This document shows, piece after piece, positions 23,676-35,876 of a DNA stretch of 64,000 nt. How positions within the stretch are numbered: the stretch's first letter is position 1; each line of letters begins with the position of its first letter. The DNA comes from Metallyticus violacea (taxonomy: Eukaryota > Arthropoda > Insecta > Mantodea > Metallyticidae): NCBI GenBank assembly GCA_030762175.1, contig CM060837.1, positions 7,582,001 to 7,646,000 on the forward strand, given 5' to 3'. A program made the translations under genes and the position numbers. The notes under the pieces were generated by a model, which ran no database searches, was not told where the DNA came from, and saw only the letters and a program-made list of their open reading frames with translations.

Positions 23676-24304
23676 GTAATCTATCTTTGTCCATGAAAGT
23701 CGCCCTCCATCTTGTCTACTTCTTTCTCTACTTGACAACAAATGAACACTGTCCTTTAGCTACACACTGTCAATTGTGAGTGATTCAAATTAGTTAATTC
23801 ACTCGTATATATAATAAAATACTGCAATTTTGTGTTATTCGCATGTTCTCTGTAAACATACCTTCAGTTCCTGAGAAAAAATCACCCAGCAGTAGGGCAG
23901 AGATTAAACCGGCGTAATAATTTCATTGTAGCTCATATATTTACGTCCGCCCACGTGTAACAGCCTTATTACATGCCTGGCCTTCATATACAATTACGCT
24001 TTGCTCTTTATTATAATGTTATCCCTTCTTTGGTAGATTTCTTCTGTTTAGCATACACTGCATAATTTTTTAAGTTTCACATTCAAGACAATAAACGTAG
24101 AAAACAGAGAAGTTCTTCATTGACTTTCTTCTGACTTAAGATGCGTTCTTTATATTATTCATGGCCCCTTTTTTGTTGTGAGGCTTTGGACTGGGATTAG
24201 GCAGTACAGGTGTGATTAACTAACTTTGGCATGAAAGGGAAATTCTGCGAGAGTGGCGAGATGCTGGTGCACGGTGAACGCATTCAAAATTTCATATCCC
24301 GTCC

Positions 24305-24307
<3 letters not shown>
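23676..24307. other. no recognisable gene
   Basis: Unassigned sequence between the tandem duplication and a TC microsatellite. Confidence 0.4.

Positions 24308-24349
<42 letters not shown>
24308..24349. repeat. (TC)n microsatellite
   Basis: Uninterrupted TC dinucleotide tract of 42 bases, translating to Ser-Leu or Arg-Glu runs in overlapping frames that are not genes. Confidence 0.97.
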
Positions 24350-24352
<3 letters not shown>

Positions 24353-24799
24353 GAATCCATTTCCTTTCCAAGTCTTCGTTTTTGGTGGGTACCGCATCTG
24401 CCTTGAAAGTTGCATGAGGCCAGCACTCCGCTCTGACAGGTACCAGGCACATTTACCTTTCTCAGGATGTCCAACTTTATAACGCAAGTTCAGGCAATGA
24501 GGATCAGTGGCGGCTAGTGCACGCCTGCGATCCTTAGCAACCCGAAGGTTAAGTGCTGAACCTCAACAGAACACAAGCTGAGTTTTCTGAAAAACTATAT
24601 TGTATAGAAAGTTTAATTTTTAAAAATGTAGCTGCTTTAGACCCATTTTCCCCACAAACTATCAATCTCATCATCCCCAGATTTTAAAGTTACTTAAAAT
24701 TGCTGGTGAAATATTATGCAATTTAAAGTAAATTTTAATTTTGGGGAATATTTGCACAAAGTGTTAATATTTTATGCAAGTTTCAAACTATATATATTT
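24350..24799. other. no recognisable gene
   Basis: Unassigned, AT-rich toward the right end. Confidence 0.4.
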
Positions 24800-25265
24800 C
24801 AAGGAAAGAAAAAATGTGTTAACATAACAAAAACTAAATTCACTAATGAGTACTAATCATCTTACACTTTTACAGTTACAACAGTCGCTCAAAAGGCGGC
24901 GTCGATACACTTCTGAGTAGGTTGAACTACTGATTGATCAACGTTTGCAAAAGTGTTCTCAGCGATTGTAGCACATGCCGTTTCAATTTCTTCCCGAAGT
25001 GCTGTCAGTGTAGCTGGTTTTCTACGGTATACAACATCCTTAACAGTTTCCCATAGGTAGAACTCCAACGGCGGTTCCATTGCCTTTGAACTTCAACAAC
25101 ATTCTCGGTTCTCCAATACCACTTTAATTTGCTTTCTGCTGTTCAAACGATAATCTTTGCTCTATTTCGTTGTAGCAACGCTATCATACCATAATGTAAC
25201 ATCTGTTTATAGAACATCACACGATAATCCAAGCCTCATTAATTTATTGTTGATTTACATGTTAT
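24800..25265 (-). mobile_element. internally deleted mariner/DUF4817-type element, copy 2
   Basis: Same structure as 4627-5155. A decayed N-terminal segment (frames of QRLSFEQQKA near 25130) joins within a few codons to PPLEFYLWETVKDVVYRRKP (25077 downward) and SVVQPTQKCIDA. It shares copy 1's join into the FYLW block, with a further loss of about 20 bases just upstream. The residue equivalent to the third aspartate is glutamate here (PLEFYLW). The right end appears partly duplicated: sequence near 25175 recurs near 25268. Confidence 0.78.
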
Positions 25266-25319
25266 ATAACAACGCTATCATAATGTATTTGAGTCACATC
25301 TATTTTACAGAACATCATA

Positions 25320-25770
25320 CTACACATTGCTGTTGTTTTTCGGTCCAACTTTGAAATATATTAAATAGATATCTACAGTGAAAGTGTGTGCACATTTTTT
25401 GGCATCCTCGGTATATATTTTTAAGAAAAGTACACCTATGGTTAAAAATATGCAAGTTACGGCAAATGACAAAAAAAAAAGTCTTATGTTGTGTGATAGC
25501 ATGGTGGCCATATTTAAATTCCCCAGTAAACAAAATTATATATGGGTTTAATCAGCAAACTAAGTAGTTTCATATTAGGCATAAAATAAAAAAATAATTT
25601 TAGACCCAAGATCTGAAAGCTGGCATTCAGGCCACCATATTTAGATGTTCCTTTAAATCTATTTAAATGCCGCAAATACACACAAACTATATGTGGACAT
25701 AATTTGCAAACTATCTATTTTTATGTTATGCATAAAGCCAAAAAATCCAGTTTTGAACGAAAATCTCTAC
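25320..25770 (-). repeat. unclassified repeat family Z, copy 1
   Basis: Read on the minus strand it contains two related units sharing TTTATGC(A/C)TAA(C/T)AT, a TAGTTTGC word, CCATATATA-like text and ATTTAAAT, followed by a CCGTAACTTGCATATTTTTA segment. The same order of words occurs on the plus strand at 54050-54270. No protein similarity; class unknown. Confidence 0.6.
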
Positions 25771-26032
25771 CAAGCCTTCTTAAGAAGTTTGCCTTAATTC
25801 AGCCTTACTCTGCTATGATTTGTAGTGCATTTCTTACTACTGTTGGTAATAATCGTAGCGTCACAAGCGGTTCGACGCGATGTTCTCCTCTTCCTTCCTA
25901 AACACTGTCTGGTTTGTTGGTGGATTACCTTCCAGCGCTCCCACTTCTTCTCCTGGTGCCAACTGCGCTTATATGTAAGTTTTGTAGCATTTCTCTTCAG
26001 TTCCGCAGCTTTTCCATCATTGGAGAATTAAT
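25771..26032. other. no recognisable gene
   Basis: Unassigned; two overlapping short frames without motifs. Confidence 0.35.
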
Positions 26033-26120
26033 GCTGCTGGTCTAGTGGTAACCACACTTACATCGTAGGCCCAGGATCTTATTAACCGTCGGAAAAGAGG
26101 AAGAAACCGCCTTTAATATG
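26033..26120 (+). mobile_element. possible decayed SINE-B head
   Basis: TGCTGGTCTAGTGGTAACCA followed by a CTTACATCGTAGGCCCAGGATC stretch resembles the box A and anticodon region of SINE-B. Box B is not preserved (TTATTAACCG). Assignment is tentative. Confidence 0.35.
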
Positions 26121-26254
26121 GAATCCCATGTTGGGGCTAATCTCTTCAAAACGAAGTACTTTTATCACAGATCGTATTACAATTTTATCCAAACAAGGGA
26201 CTATACTTGAGCATCTGAAACTTTACAGCGAGCTATCTAAAGGATACTTAATAG

Positions 26255-26318
26255 TTATAATAGTAATTTGGCCATCTTTCACGACTATACTGATTCAGGC
26301 CGAAAACTTTTAGAGCAT
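26255..26318. repeat. mariner terminal fragment (179-type terminus)
   Basis: TTTGGCCATCTTTCACGA is followed by CAGGCCGAAAACTTTTAGAG, the same terminal words as the right end of the 179-1283 element. The fragment at 51230-51326 shares both blocks. No transposase is attached. Confidence 0.6.
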
Positions 26319-26592
26319 CCATCGTGTTCCTAATCTCTTCACTATCATCACTTTAGCCAATAGTTCGCATATTTAGATCGACTGATTTCCAAAATTATTA
26401 AAAAGTTATTAAAATTTGCACTATTGTTTGAAGCTATCAATATTACTACGCTTGTAGAGAAAGTTTTACAGGTTACAAGAGCACGACTGTAACTTCTGTG
26501 GAATAAATCACTTTTAAGTATGGAGTTGTGAAGTACAAGTATGGCGAAACTTTGCGAAAGAGAGTTCTGCTAATAATCACAAATTACAAGTC
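26319..26592. other. no recognisable gene
   Basis: Unassigned sequence directly before a SINE-A insertion site. Confidence 0.35.
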
Positions 26593-26606
26593 CATACACT
26601 TGTATG

Positions 26607-26880
26607 TTTTTTAATAGTGTTTAACGCCCGTTTTTACTACTGAGGCACCACAGGCGGTGACACTGGTGATACATGAAATGATGTATTAGGAAAGTATTTA
26701 TTTTTTAAGGAAGGAATCGTTCCAGGCCTAAGTTTAGGGTACCTCCCCGGCATTTGTCATTTATGAGGACTGAGGAAAACTTGGAAAAAACCGCAGTCAG
26801 GGAGGACGGTTCTGGCGAGATTCGAACCGCACACGTGCTCACGAGTCCGCGCCTTAACGACCTCGGTCACTGGTGGCGGT
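26607..26880 (-). mobile_element. SINE-A, full length with target-site duplication
   Basis: Minus-strand retroposon of about 274 bp. The tRNA-like head resembles a class II (Ser/Leu) tRNA: box A-like TGACCGAGGTCGTTAAGGCG, box B-like GGTTCGAATCTC. The body contains GAGGTACCCTAAACTTAGG and the 3' end GGGCGTTAAACACTATT followed by A residues. The flanks carry a 14-bp target-site duplication, 26593-26606 and 26881-26894 (12 of 14 identical, sharing ACTTGTATG). This is the clearest reference copy of the family. Confidence 0.93.
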
Positions 26881-26894
26881 CATGTACTTGTATG

Positions 26895-29800
26895 AACTGT
26901 TTTGTGTAACAGAACCCAGTTGTGTTGTATAATTGTGAATGCCCCATATTATCAGCTTTTTATGAAACTAGAAGGGCATATTGAAAGAAGTTAGATTTTG
27001 AGATGTTCTAATAACTTATCAATACCGCCTCCTATCAGAGAAACAAAGTCTGATGTGTGAATTTGCGATGGCATTCCCTGGAAGCAACTCCGGGCACTGT
27101 TTACTTTAACTACCGGAGCCGAACGTGGTACTACATCCGCTTATCTCCCGCCGTAGGGCTTTAAAGAGACGCCGAGGAAACATCGGGGATAGGGAAAAAA
27201 AGAAGAATAGGGAAGAGGCAAAGTAAAGGTGAGTGAAAAGTGTACTAAGGGAGAGAACGCCCCAGTAGTTGGGGGAAAAGGATTTTAAATTTTCATAAAG
27301 CTGACAGAAAGAGCGAAGCGTGAATCCGCCGCGTCTATCACTTCGCGGCCCGGGTCCCCTGTCAACTTTCCACTTTTGTTGCAGACTGCTTTCAGTCACA
27401 AGCAAGCCTTTCATTCTCCAGGTCTAGGTTACGTTACAGGGAGCGTTTCTTCCTTCCTATCGGCAGAGGACATAACTCACATTTGTCAAGTTTGTAGGTA
27501 GGTTCATCTTGGTGAAGTAATAACAAACTAAGGCATCTATTTGGGGAACCTGCAGCCGTTTCGCTAATTTATTGCATTACGCAAATCCTTGTGGCATTTT
27601 TAGAAAGTTGTATGTTTATCTCCATAGTAAAAATTGCATTCAGTGTTGTGAGATGTGGGTCAGATCGCAAGAGTCAGGGGAATGGCGGGGTCATTACGAA
27701 ATATAAAAAAGGGGACTTAAATGTTTGAGCATTTTAAGGCTTTAAAGATTTGAAGCATGATAACATTTCAAATCGATAACGACTTCAACTTGGCAATGCT
27801 AATGGTTGATTTTTCCTTCGCGGTCATCCGTAACGACGGTCGGTTTAAGATCATGCCCTGCGGTGAACGTCTGCAGCTATGATTGTAGCTAACACATAAA
27901 CACTTAACACTAGCACGTCCGAGCTTCAAGTAACCCCTAAAACGCTCTACTTTCTGGTGCATTTTTAATAATTTTTATCGCTGAAAACTTTGGATTTTTT
28001 TTTCTTATCGTCTTCTAGCCTACTGTGACGGTATAGAGGGAACGATTTTGTTTCTGATTTGCAATCCTGTTTGTGTTTAGCTTCCGGAGTGAGTTTGTAT
28101 ATACTTGGTGTCTGCTCAGTATCACATATTTAAGTGTCCTGACTGGGTCCGATGAAATTTTTTACTTACAAGACGACTGTACTTTTGTACAGGGAACAAT
28201 ATGACTTCTGAACTGCGAACCAGGTTCGAATCCAGCTTGAAGCGAGATTCTGGTTTCAGATATTTTTATGTTCATGGTTTTTGCTCATGTATCACGCATG
28301 TTTAGCTTTATGTCCCCAGGCCCCTTTACCTATACATTTAATTTGTTGATAATTTAATGATGCATTCACATATTTGTTCGTTCATTCTTTTGTTCTTATT
28401 TTATAGATCATCTCCGGATAAATGGTTTTTAATAAAAAAAAAATCAAGTATAAGCACATGTTTTCTGAAAATAACTGCTAGTATCAGCTACTATTCGCCT
28501 TCTAAACTGTCTATCGTCTTTTGGTGTACTTTTCCAACACTGGTGCATCTTCTGTGGCGGTGCCACACACCTACAAGTATTCCAAACTCTTTTGTAACTT
28601 AGACATCCTGTATATTACTTCAGAATATTCTTCACCTATTAAAATGTTGTACAAAATAGACATGCTAAACGCACTTCATAGCACCTATAGTTACTTTATT
28701 TTGTATTGAATTGTATTTTTACATATTTGAAACTTTAAAATATGTTAATGTGCTCAAATTTAATATTTATCGTCAGGCGTTCGTTTTGCTTTCTTTCTGC
28801 TTGGTTTGAATTTTAGGGACTTCGACACTTCAGCGTTGCTTAAGGGCTGGCCGTTTGTGTCTATGCCCCGAATAAAGGCACCTCTAGGAGGAAGACGCCG
28901 GACATAAACGGACACTCTAGCAAAGTTTCCGGATAAAACACTCCGATTTTGGCGGTGTCCCTTTTTAAGGAGTTGTAGCTATTCCGAAGAGCCGTCTCCA
29001 TACCAGACACCGGGGTAAAAACATTTTCTAAGCGCAACTGCACACTGCACTAACTCACCTCTCCTTAAACTTTCAACCTTGTAATTCAGCCAACAGAATT
29101 AAAACGGAAAATTGGCAGAAAGACAAAAATCCATGAAAAAGCTCAAGATGGGTTGTTTCTTTTGTTTATTAAAAGCACTAGGGGCTATTTCTGGTGTGTG
29201 TGGAGAAAACTCATGTACCTACCGTCCTCACCGTACCAGTAGTTACATTAAGAACGTAGCCCTGAGAAGGTGCACGAGTATAGCACCTTGAACATTATAT
29301 GTCACTTTCTCGAGTTCTTGCCGTAGTATTTGAGTCGGGGGATTATGAACGCAGCCATTCACTGGACTGACGTTTCAGTTCTGGCTCGTAAGATCGTTCC
29401 CACGCAGTCGCCCCTGGCGTAAAGTTGCGAAGCATATCTTCCAACATATGTCCTTGCTGAAAAACAGACACCCAATGTGCCACCGTCCCATATGGTAAGG
29501 CATCACTACCTTATGTTTCCTGTGGAGCCTCATGGCTTCAGCATTTCTTACACACATTTCAATTTTGATCCACGCCCTTTGTTCAAACTCTGGTTCTAAC
29601 GCCGGACAGGTAAAGTAAATGACATGTATTGCGCATTAATGCTCAATAAAAATAAAATAAAATTCACATTGAAACTACACGTGGAATAAAATTAAACTTT
29701 TGCACTTCACACCTAAACAGTAAATTTGTTTGTTTTAGGCATACAGTTGTTTGCTTCAATACGCTATATAAAGCGTACTTTCTGGGAAATACGTAACGAT

Positions 29801-32480
29801 TGAACATTTTGAGGAAGCAGAACAGAGAATAATAGTCAAAGGAAAGCCAACCCTTTCCATAACAATCTGTTTTGGGTGAAATCAGAGGCCCTATATTACT
29901 AATGCGAATTTATTCATTCATTTTAAGTATTATTTTTATTTTTCAGAAAATATTACATATACCTCAGTGAAATGTTTACTCATTAAATTAATATTTCTGA
30001 GTTTTAGCTCAAAGAATATACTTTATAAAAATAATAATTTATTATTTTCTGTAACAGACTTCTTTTTTATAAAAATGAAATTATATTAATATTCATGTAC
30101 AAAACAGTTCTTATGTAAATGACCTAAAACTAGAACTCAGCAATGAAAGTAAATAATGTTGATCAGCTGTAAAAAATTCAAGCTTCTATCTTCATTAGTT
30201 TATGAGAAAAAGGTACATATAGTACATATGTTGTTCATTTTTCGCTTAGGACTAAAATAGCGTTAAAATTAATACAACTAATTGTCAATTTTCATACCAA
30301 TCCATTTTTTGCCCCTGCATCTTCACACAAAGTAATACTACCATCGTAGTAGACAGTTTCACTCAACACTGTAATTAAAATATTAAAATCATACACTATA
30401 TTTAAGTTTAGTTTGTTGTCATCAATGTCTTCCATGCATCTTTTTCTTGGAACCACTAGGGGAGTGTAAGTAATCGATTTATCATTAACTGAATTATTAT
30501 TTTTGAAAATAGGCCTATTATTTGCATTATCACTACTACCATACTTTACTGAATAGGTTTTGTAATGCCTACTTCTTTGTTTTTAATTTTTAATAAACCC
30601 TGGTGGACCTAAACTTGATGTTAGATGTACTTACTGGAAAGTATAGCTTGTAAAACTGAAAATAAACACCAAATCGCTTTCCATTTGCTAAAAAAATGAA
30701 ACACACAAGCAGCCGTTACTGTTGTTGACATTTGAAACAGTAATTTGCCTACCACAGCCTTCTATAATAATTGGTTTCAAAGATATTTTAAAAGTATGCA
30801 ATGTTTAGAAGTATTTTGACACAAAACACTTTACATAATTCAAAGGACTTAAAATTGAAACTTTTCAATAAATGATATACCAGAAAAATTTTAAAAAATT
30901 ATTTGAAACAAAAAAAAAAACTAAAATTTTATTTTTTCTTTCTTTTTTTCTTTCCCAATTCGATCTCTTAATCTTATCCATTAGAAAGCATAGAGATAAA
31001 TTTCAAACAAATGGCAGAAAGCCAGTTAGGGAAAACCTACCTTTTGAATGTTACGGTACTGTATACATACTTGCTAAAGCTTTAGACAAGTGCCAAACAA
31101 GCTTAATTATTCTCTTAGCAAAAGTACATAACAGAAAGAGAAATTTTCGTAGTTATGATCATAAGGGACATGTAAAAGAATAGAAATTTGTCCCGTTCTA
31201 AGAAAAAATGCGCAATACAATAACGTGTCATGGGTTTGTCCAAATACGGAGGTTTTATTGTATTTAAAACGGCTTGATATCATGTACACATCTGTTTGCA
31301 AGCTCTTCCATAGTGACACCAGCTCCCATACCTAACCCTGCATAGTAACAAAACCAAAGAATGTCCTCAAATGTGAAACATATAAGTTATTTTAGGACTA
31401 TTATAAACAGTAGACTGATAGCCTGTTGTAAGTTTTACCTATGTATGTTTGATAAGTATCCTGTCGCATACTTTGTTGCCCGTTTTCGTGATCTCGGGAG
31501 TGTGTTCATTTCCTGCCTCTTGTTCATTAACCAGCTGGAATGCTTGAAATGCACCCGACACAAAACAACCGGGGAAGGTTTTCCCTTTGTGGACCCCGTA
31601 AGTGCTGTATGTTCTTCGCTGTGTAATTTTTTTTATTTTCATCCCTATGTGGAAACGTTTCTTGACCCCACTTAATGGCTACACAAAACTTATCCGGTGT
31701 TGTTATTCCCATGCAGGGTAAGAAAAAGAAAATTCTGTTTCTCTTACATTTCCCTATATCTTCCTCGTTGTTTGCCTATCCTCTTGTCTTTCCTCCCCAA
31801 CCATTCTGCTTCTTTATTTTATTCCATGCTTTCTCCTTCTCAATTCTCTCCCAACCTACCCTCTTTATTGATGTTGGGGCGCCCCGAGAGGAAACAATAA
31901 AACACAAGGCTTGGAGAACCGTGGTCTTACCGAGAGGGGGTTATGTGTTGGCAGCCTTTGCCATTAGCTGCAGCGAAATTGTGCCAATACTCCCGTAACA
32001 CAGTTGATTTCAGTGCTTCTCGCTGTTATTGGTGATACAAGGTGTTGGCTTGTAAGGTTTCATAACATCGCTGCTGCAGGCTTAGAGTGAATTGCTCGCA
32101 TGCATGTTACAGCCCCTAGAGAATATTTGACAAATGACGAGCACTGAAGCACTGCATTTTAATTTGCTGATATTTTGTCAACAGCACTGCTCTAAATGTA
32201 GTGCTGCACTTCTGCTGGCCGCAATGTAGAGTGGTCAAAAACTTTACTCAAATCTTTTCAAATCACTAAGCATTAATGAGCTGATTTCTCGGGTCTGGCT
32301 CAAGCTCGCGTCCATGTTTCGTCCAATGTGATGTTCCTGTCAATGAATGACTGAATTTTCAAGGTATAACTTGTGAAATGGTCATAACACCCGTAAGGGG
32401 GTAAGTACCAAGCGGAATGCAATTTTATCGCTACCCAAGCAAGTTTCTCAACACATGCAACGCATTGAATAGGTTACTCC
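26895..32480. other. 5.6 kb without recognisable gene or repeat
   Basis: The longest featureless stretch. A comparatively GC-rich block lies at about 27100-27440 (CGCGGCCCGGGTCCC near 27345); the minus frame 27106-27414 through it has no known motif. Moderately GC-rich text also occurs at 28840-29050 and 29380-29560. The rest is AT-rich. Host regulatory or untranslated sequence is possible but unsupported. Confidence 0.4.
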
Positions 32481-32491
32481 CATTAAAAGTT

Positions 32492-32789
32492 GTCGGTGGT
32501 GTAGTGGTAACCATGCTTGCCTTCTAAACCCAAGATCGCGGGTTCAAACCCGGCCAGGACCGATGGATTTATTCGGGCGTAAAAAACCTAAGTATGGCTT
32601 CCTTCAGAAGGGAAGTAAAGTCGTGGGTCCCGTGTCGTTCATTTACAGCACGATAAAGAACCTCAAGCCTGTAAGAAGAGGCCTCTGAGCAAAATTTGTC
32701 GGCCGTTTCAAGCCCTGAATTGAATGGGACACTGATGACCTGAGATTTTAAACAGCGTCCATAAATAAATCAAAACAACAAAAAACAAC
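32492..32789 (+). mobile_element. SINE-B, full length with target-site duplication
   Basis: tRNA-like head with box A-like TGGTGTAGTGGTAACC and box B-like GGGTTCAAACCC, then GACCGATGGATTTATTCGGG, a GGAAGTAAAGTCGTGGGTCC block, and a 3' region ending near CAGCGTCCATAAATAAATC. It is flanked by an 11-bp duplication (32481-32491 and 32790-32800; CATTAAAAGTT versus CATCAAAAGTT). The anticodon arm is degenerate, so this is not a working tRNA gene. Confidence 0.9.
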
Positions 32790-32800
32790 CATCAAAAGTT

Positions 32801-33059
32801 AAAAATATATGTTCAGAAAGCATGTGTGGAAGATTTTGATTGCCTTAAACTACTCCGCATGCAACTATATTCTTGCGCATCTCTTCGCCTGATTGACTAA
32901 AACTGAAATTTTGTTTTCTTCCCAATAAATCCTCAACTGAGACCTATGCATCTTACAGGAGGCACAGGAAGAATTTGTTCTTACCTATAGCACAACCCAA
33001 AGATCGGGTATGCAATTAATTTCAAAGTAAGGGGGACCCCGGACTCAAGTTTATGCTCT
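32801..33059. other. no recognisable gene
   Basis: Unassigned sequence between a SINE-B and a mariner fragment. Confidence 0.35.
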
Positions 33060-33500
33060 AAGGGAAGAAAGCATCAACACCGCTGCTGTCTTTGTGAAAA
33101 AAATACCGTCGAATAATATTTTCAGATAGTGTGAAAATTTCACTGATTGCCGCCCACATTGAAAAGTTGCATATGAGACGTGTTTGTGCCCGGTGGATTC
33201 TAAGACTGCAGACATGTGCATGCAGTTGAAGATGTGGAGTTTCTTTCAAGGATAATGAAACTTGGTTGCCTCATTTCAATCCTAACAGAAAACAGCAAAG
33301 CTCTGCGTACTAATCTCCAACTGAAAAAGTAAACAGTAGTTGTTTTTGTTTGGGAAAGTAATGGTCATCTCATTTTTTAATTCAAGGAGTGCTTTACTAT
33401 CATGACGAATCTGCACATATTCGTACCACTGTAACTGGGAAATCCTATAAAGTTGTTCTGAAGTCTCTGCAGAGTCATATATCTGTCCAACAAGCTGGAC
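33060..33500 (+). pseudogene. mariner transposase fragment, central region
   Basis: Plus-strand frames read KLHMRRVCARWILRLQT near 33170, then DNETWLPHFNPNRKQQSSAY at about 33250-33310 with the first catalytic aspartate in its usual DETW-like setting (DNETW). Next is VVVFVWESNGH near 33340 and, after a frameshift, TVTGKSYKVVLKSLQSHI near 33425-33480. The second and third aspartate blocks are absent; a SINE-A head begins at 33501. The subfamily differs from family B. Confidence 0.7.
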
Positions 33501-33569
33501 GCTGCGAGATTCGAACCCCAGTCCAGCTCACGAGTCCGCACCTTAACGACCTCGGCCACCCGTGGCGGT
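33501..33569 (-). mobile_element. SINE-A tRNA-like head only
   Basis: About 69 bp matching only the head: CGAGGTCGTTAAGGTGCGGA and GGTTCGAATCTCGC on the minus strand. The body is missing, so this is a remnant abutting the mariner fragment. Confidence 0.75.
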
Positions 33570-34417
33570 ATTCCAAAATTTGTGAGAGACATAATAGGGT
33601 AAATTTTGTGCTTAAAGTACTCCTTATGTGTTACTTGGATGATAAAGTGTTATTAATTTTTAAAGAAATTCTATTTTAATATTTATGTCTTCGTTTTATC
33701 AACCCCTTTTTTATTTTAAAATATGTATAAAAAATGTGTTTAATTTTTTTTCAACTCTAATGTCACAGTGGTTTATCTACTTTAACACAAGTAGGAGTTA
33801 AAAAGCGAGCATGCATATGCTATGGTCGTTCTGTTGTTATTCCTACAGGATAAAGCCAGCCAATCACCAATGCGAAATTCGCTCTAGCCGAAGGAAGTCG
33901 AAATGAAACCCCCTTCCCGTTCCTCATCCAGGGATTTCTTTGTTGATTTCTACCCTGCACTCTCGCTTCATTGCTATCTCAAGATATATTCACAATTTCA
34001 ATCTGCCCTTTTCCCAAAACAGCCAGAGCACAAACCAAAGCAGGAAATGCAAGCGAATGACGTTTGCCAAGCAATCAAAACATGTTGTGTTCTACTGAAC
34101 GAACACAACCAAATTGCTTTATCGTTCATTGGTTTGCATTATTTTAACGAACAGCTGTATATCTGGAGGTTTTTGCAGTCGAGAGGGTTGTTCAATAGAA
34201 AATCATAATTTTTATCAACCAAATTCCTAGCACTAAAATTTAATTTTGCAACGTTATCTTAATGCGCAATGTGTGCAAGCCCTTTCACTGTTTTCACTTC
34301 CAGTTCCCGCCTTTGAGAGATGTTAAGACATGTTCAGTTCCGACTACAGCAAAATGTAAACTGCACGCGACAAACAATGTTCTGCACAAATCATCAGCTG
34401 AGATCTATGCAATGTTA
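33570..34417. other. no recognisable gene
   Basis: Contains a plus frame of 101 codons at 33903-34208 with no recognised motif. No repeat match. Confidence 0.4.
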
Positions 34418-34431
34418 CACAGTTCGAAGAT

Positions 34432-35540
34432 TTTTTTTAATAATGTTTAAGGCCAGTATTTACTACTGAAGCACCACAGGCGGTGAACATTGATGATACA
34501 CGAAATGAAATGAAATATTGGGAAAGAATTTTTTTTTAAAGAAGGAAACGTTCCAGACCTAAGTTTAGGGTTCAGACAATATAAAATGCCTTCAACCTCC
34601 ATGTTTATATTATTGATATTAGCATAATTAATTATATGTGTTATAGTTCTTATTATAATCAATTTGTACAGTTTATATGTGTGTATATCAATAGTTAATT
34701 CATTTTATGTATTTCTTGAGTATTAGAACAACTTGTTTACAAAGTATTTAGACATAAACCAGGAAGTGTGTTTTGGAAATGGGACGAAAAGAAACAGATG
34801 GTCCTATATATCTTTTGTATTTGTAACAGGCTTTGTGTATGAATAGTCTTCTTTAAGAATTTGGAAAAAGAGTGGGTCAGGTCCCTAGGTATAGTCGAAC
34901 GGACAGAAGGGTTAGTTTTTGTTAAAATCCAGGACAGGCCGGGCAATAAAAATCTATGGATGCAACGGAACCTTGTGGGTGTCAGTAACTGACATTACGT
35001 AAAGTAACCCAGGAGAAAAACAGAAGCAATAAAGCGTAACAAGATAGTCGACCGGACAGTTTTTAGAGGAGAAATACTTAAACTGTTAACAGGGAGCTAG
35101 CGGAACCGTGGTACAGTGAAAGGTTTGCAATTACCGGACTAGTTACCAACACTCATCAATTTTCTAAAAACTTACAAGGCGGCCCTTGAACGATAAACTT
35201 ACTTAAATATAAATAAATGGTGTTATTGTAAGCTCTACAATTCGTGTTCGTCTTGTGCATAATTCCTAGTCCTCTCCCATAGAGGGTCATAAAATTCCAG
35301 CAATCCACTGACGCTAGCCTGGCAAGGCGATATCCGATAGGTAGCAGGAGAAGAGGAAATCGACAACAATTCATGAATTATCAATTGAATCTACCAATTC
35401 CTCCCCCACTTATCACAGTAGCATATTGAAAACGATCACAGGGTACTTCCCCGGCATTTGCCATCTATGAAAACTGAGGAAAACCTGGAAAAACCTGTCG
35501 GGGGGACGGTCCTGGTGGAATTCGAACCGCAGGTCTCCCG
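34432..35540 (-). mobile_element. SINE-A interrupted by an 868-bp insertion
   Basis: Two SINE-A halves, 34432-34571 (distal body and tail) and 35440-35540 (proximal body and part of the tRNA-like head), are collinear. They are bounded outside by a perfect 14-bp duplication CACAGTTCGAAGAT at 34418-34431 and 35541-35554. The outer duplication proves the halves were one insertion. The SINE is 5' truncated inside its head (ends near TCTCCCGC). The interrupting sequence is described separately. Confidence 0.93.
34572..35439. mobile_element. unclassified element nested in SINE-A
   Basis: An 868-bp insertion splits the SINE body. AGGGT is present on both sides (34567-34571 and 35440-35444) where an intact SINE has it once, giving a 4-5 bp target duplication. 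The ends read TCAGACAATATAAAATGC and AAAACGATCAC(A), without obvious inverted repeats. A TAGTCGA(A/C)CGGACAG word occurs twice inside (near 34893 and 35045), and AATAAA words lie near 34945 and 35026. The short target duplication and noncoding content fit a solo LTR, but TG...CA ends are not clear. Class unresolved. Confidence 0.75.
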
Positions 35541-35554
35541 CACAGTTCGAAGAT

Positions 35555-35876
35555 GATTTAAAATGATTAAAGAGAGGCAACCGATTTCAAAGTGCCAGTT
35601 TGTGCTGTAACAGAAGAAAGCGCTGCCATTGTGTGAGAGAGAGATAACATTAACAGCAGGCTATTGAACCCAATGTTACAGCAACATGCGAAATTTCCTT
35701 TAAAGGCAATCGCTACATCTTTCCCATCCTGAGAGCAAATAACAAAGCTCTATGTCGGAATCTCAATAGAACGCGATGCCCATTCAGCATCCACTGTTCG
35801 GTACCTGAGCAGTTCATTAGAATGTGCTGCCGGTTTTCTCTGTCTCCAAAAAACTCATCTGTTCTCTACCCAGCTT
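35555..35876. other. no recognisable gene
   Basis: Unassigned sequence between the nested SINE and a SINE-B remnant. Confidence 0.35.

Noticed and set aside
24216..24487. Overlapping frames with Arg-Glu or Ser-Leu runs
   Set aside because: Produced by the TC microsatellite at 24308-24349.
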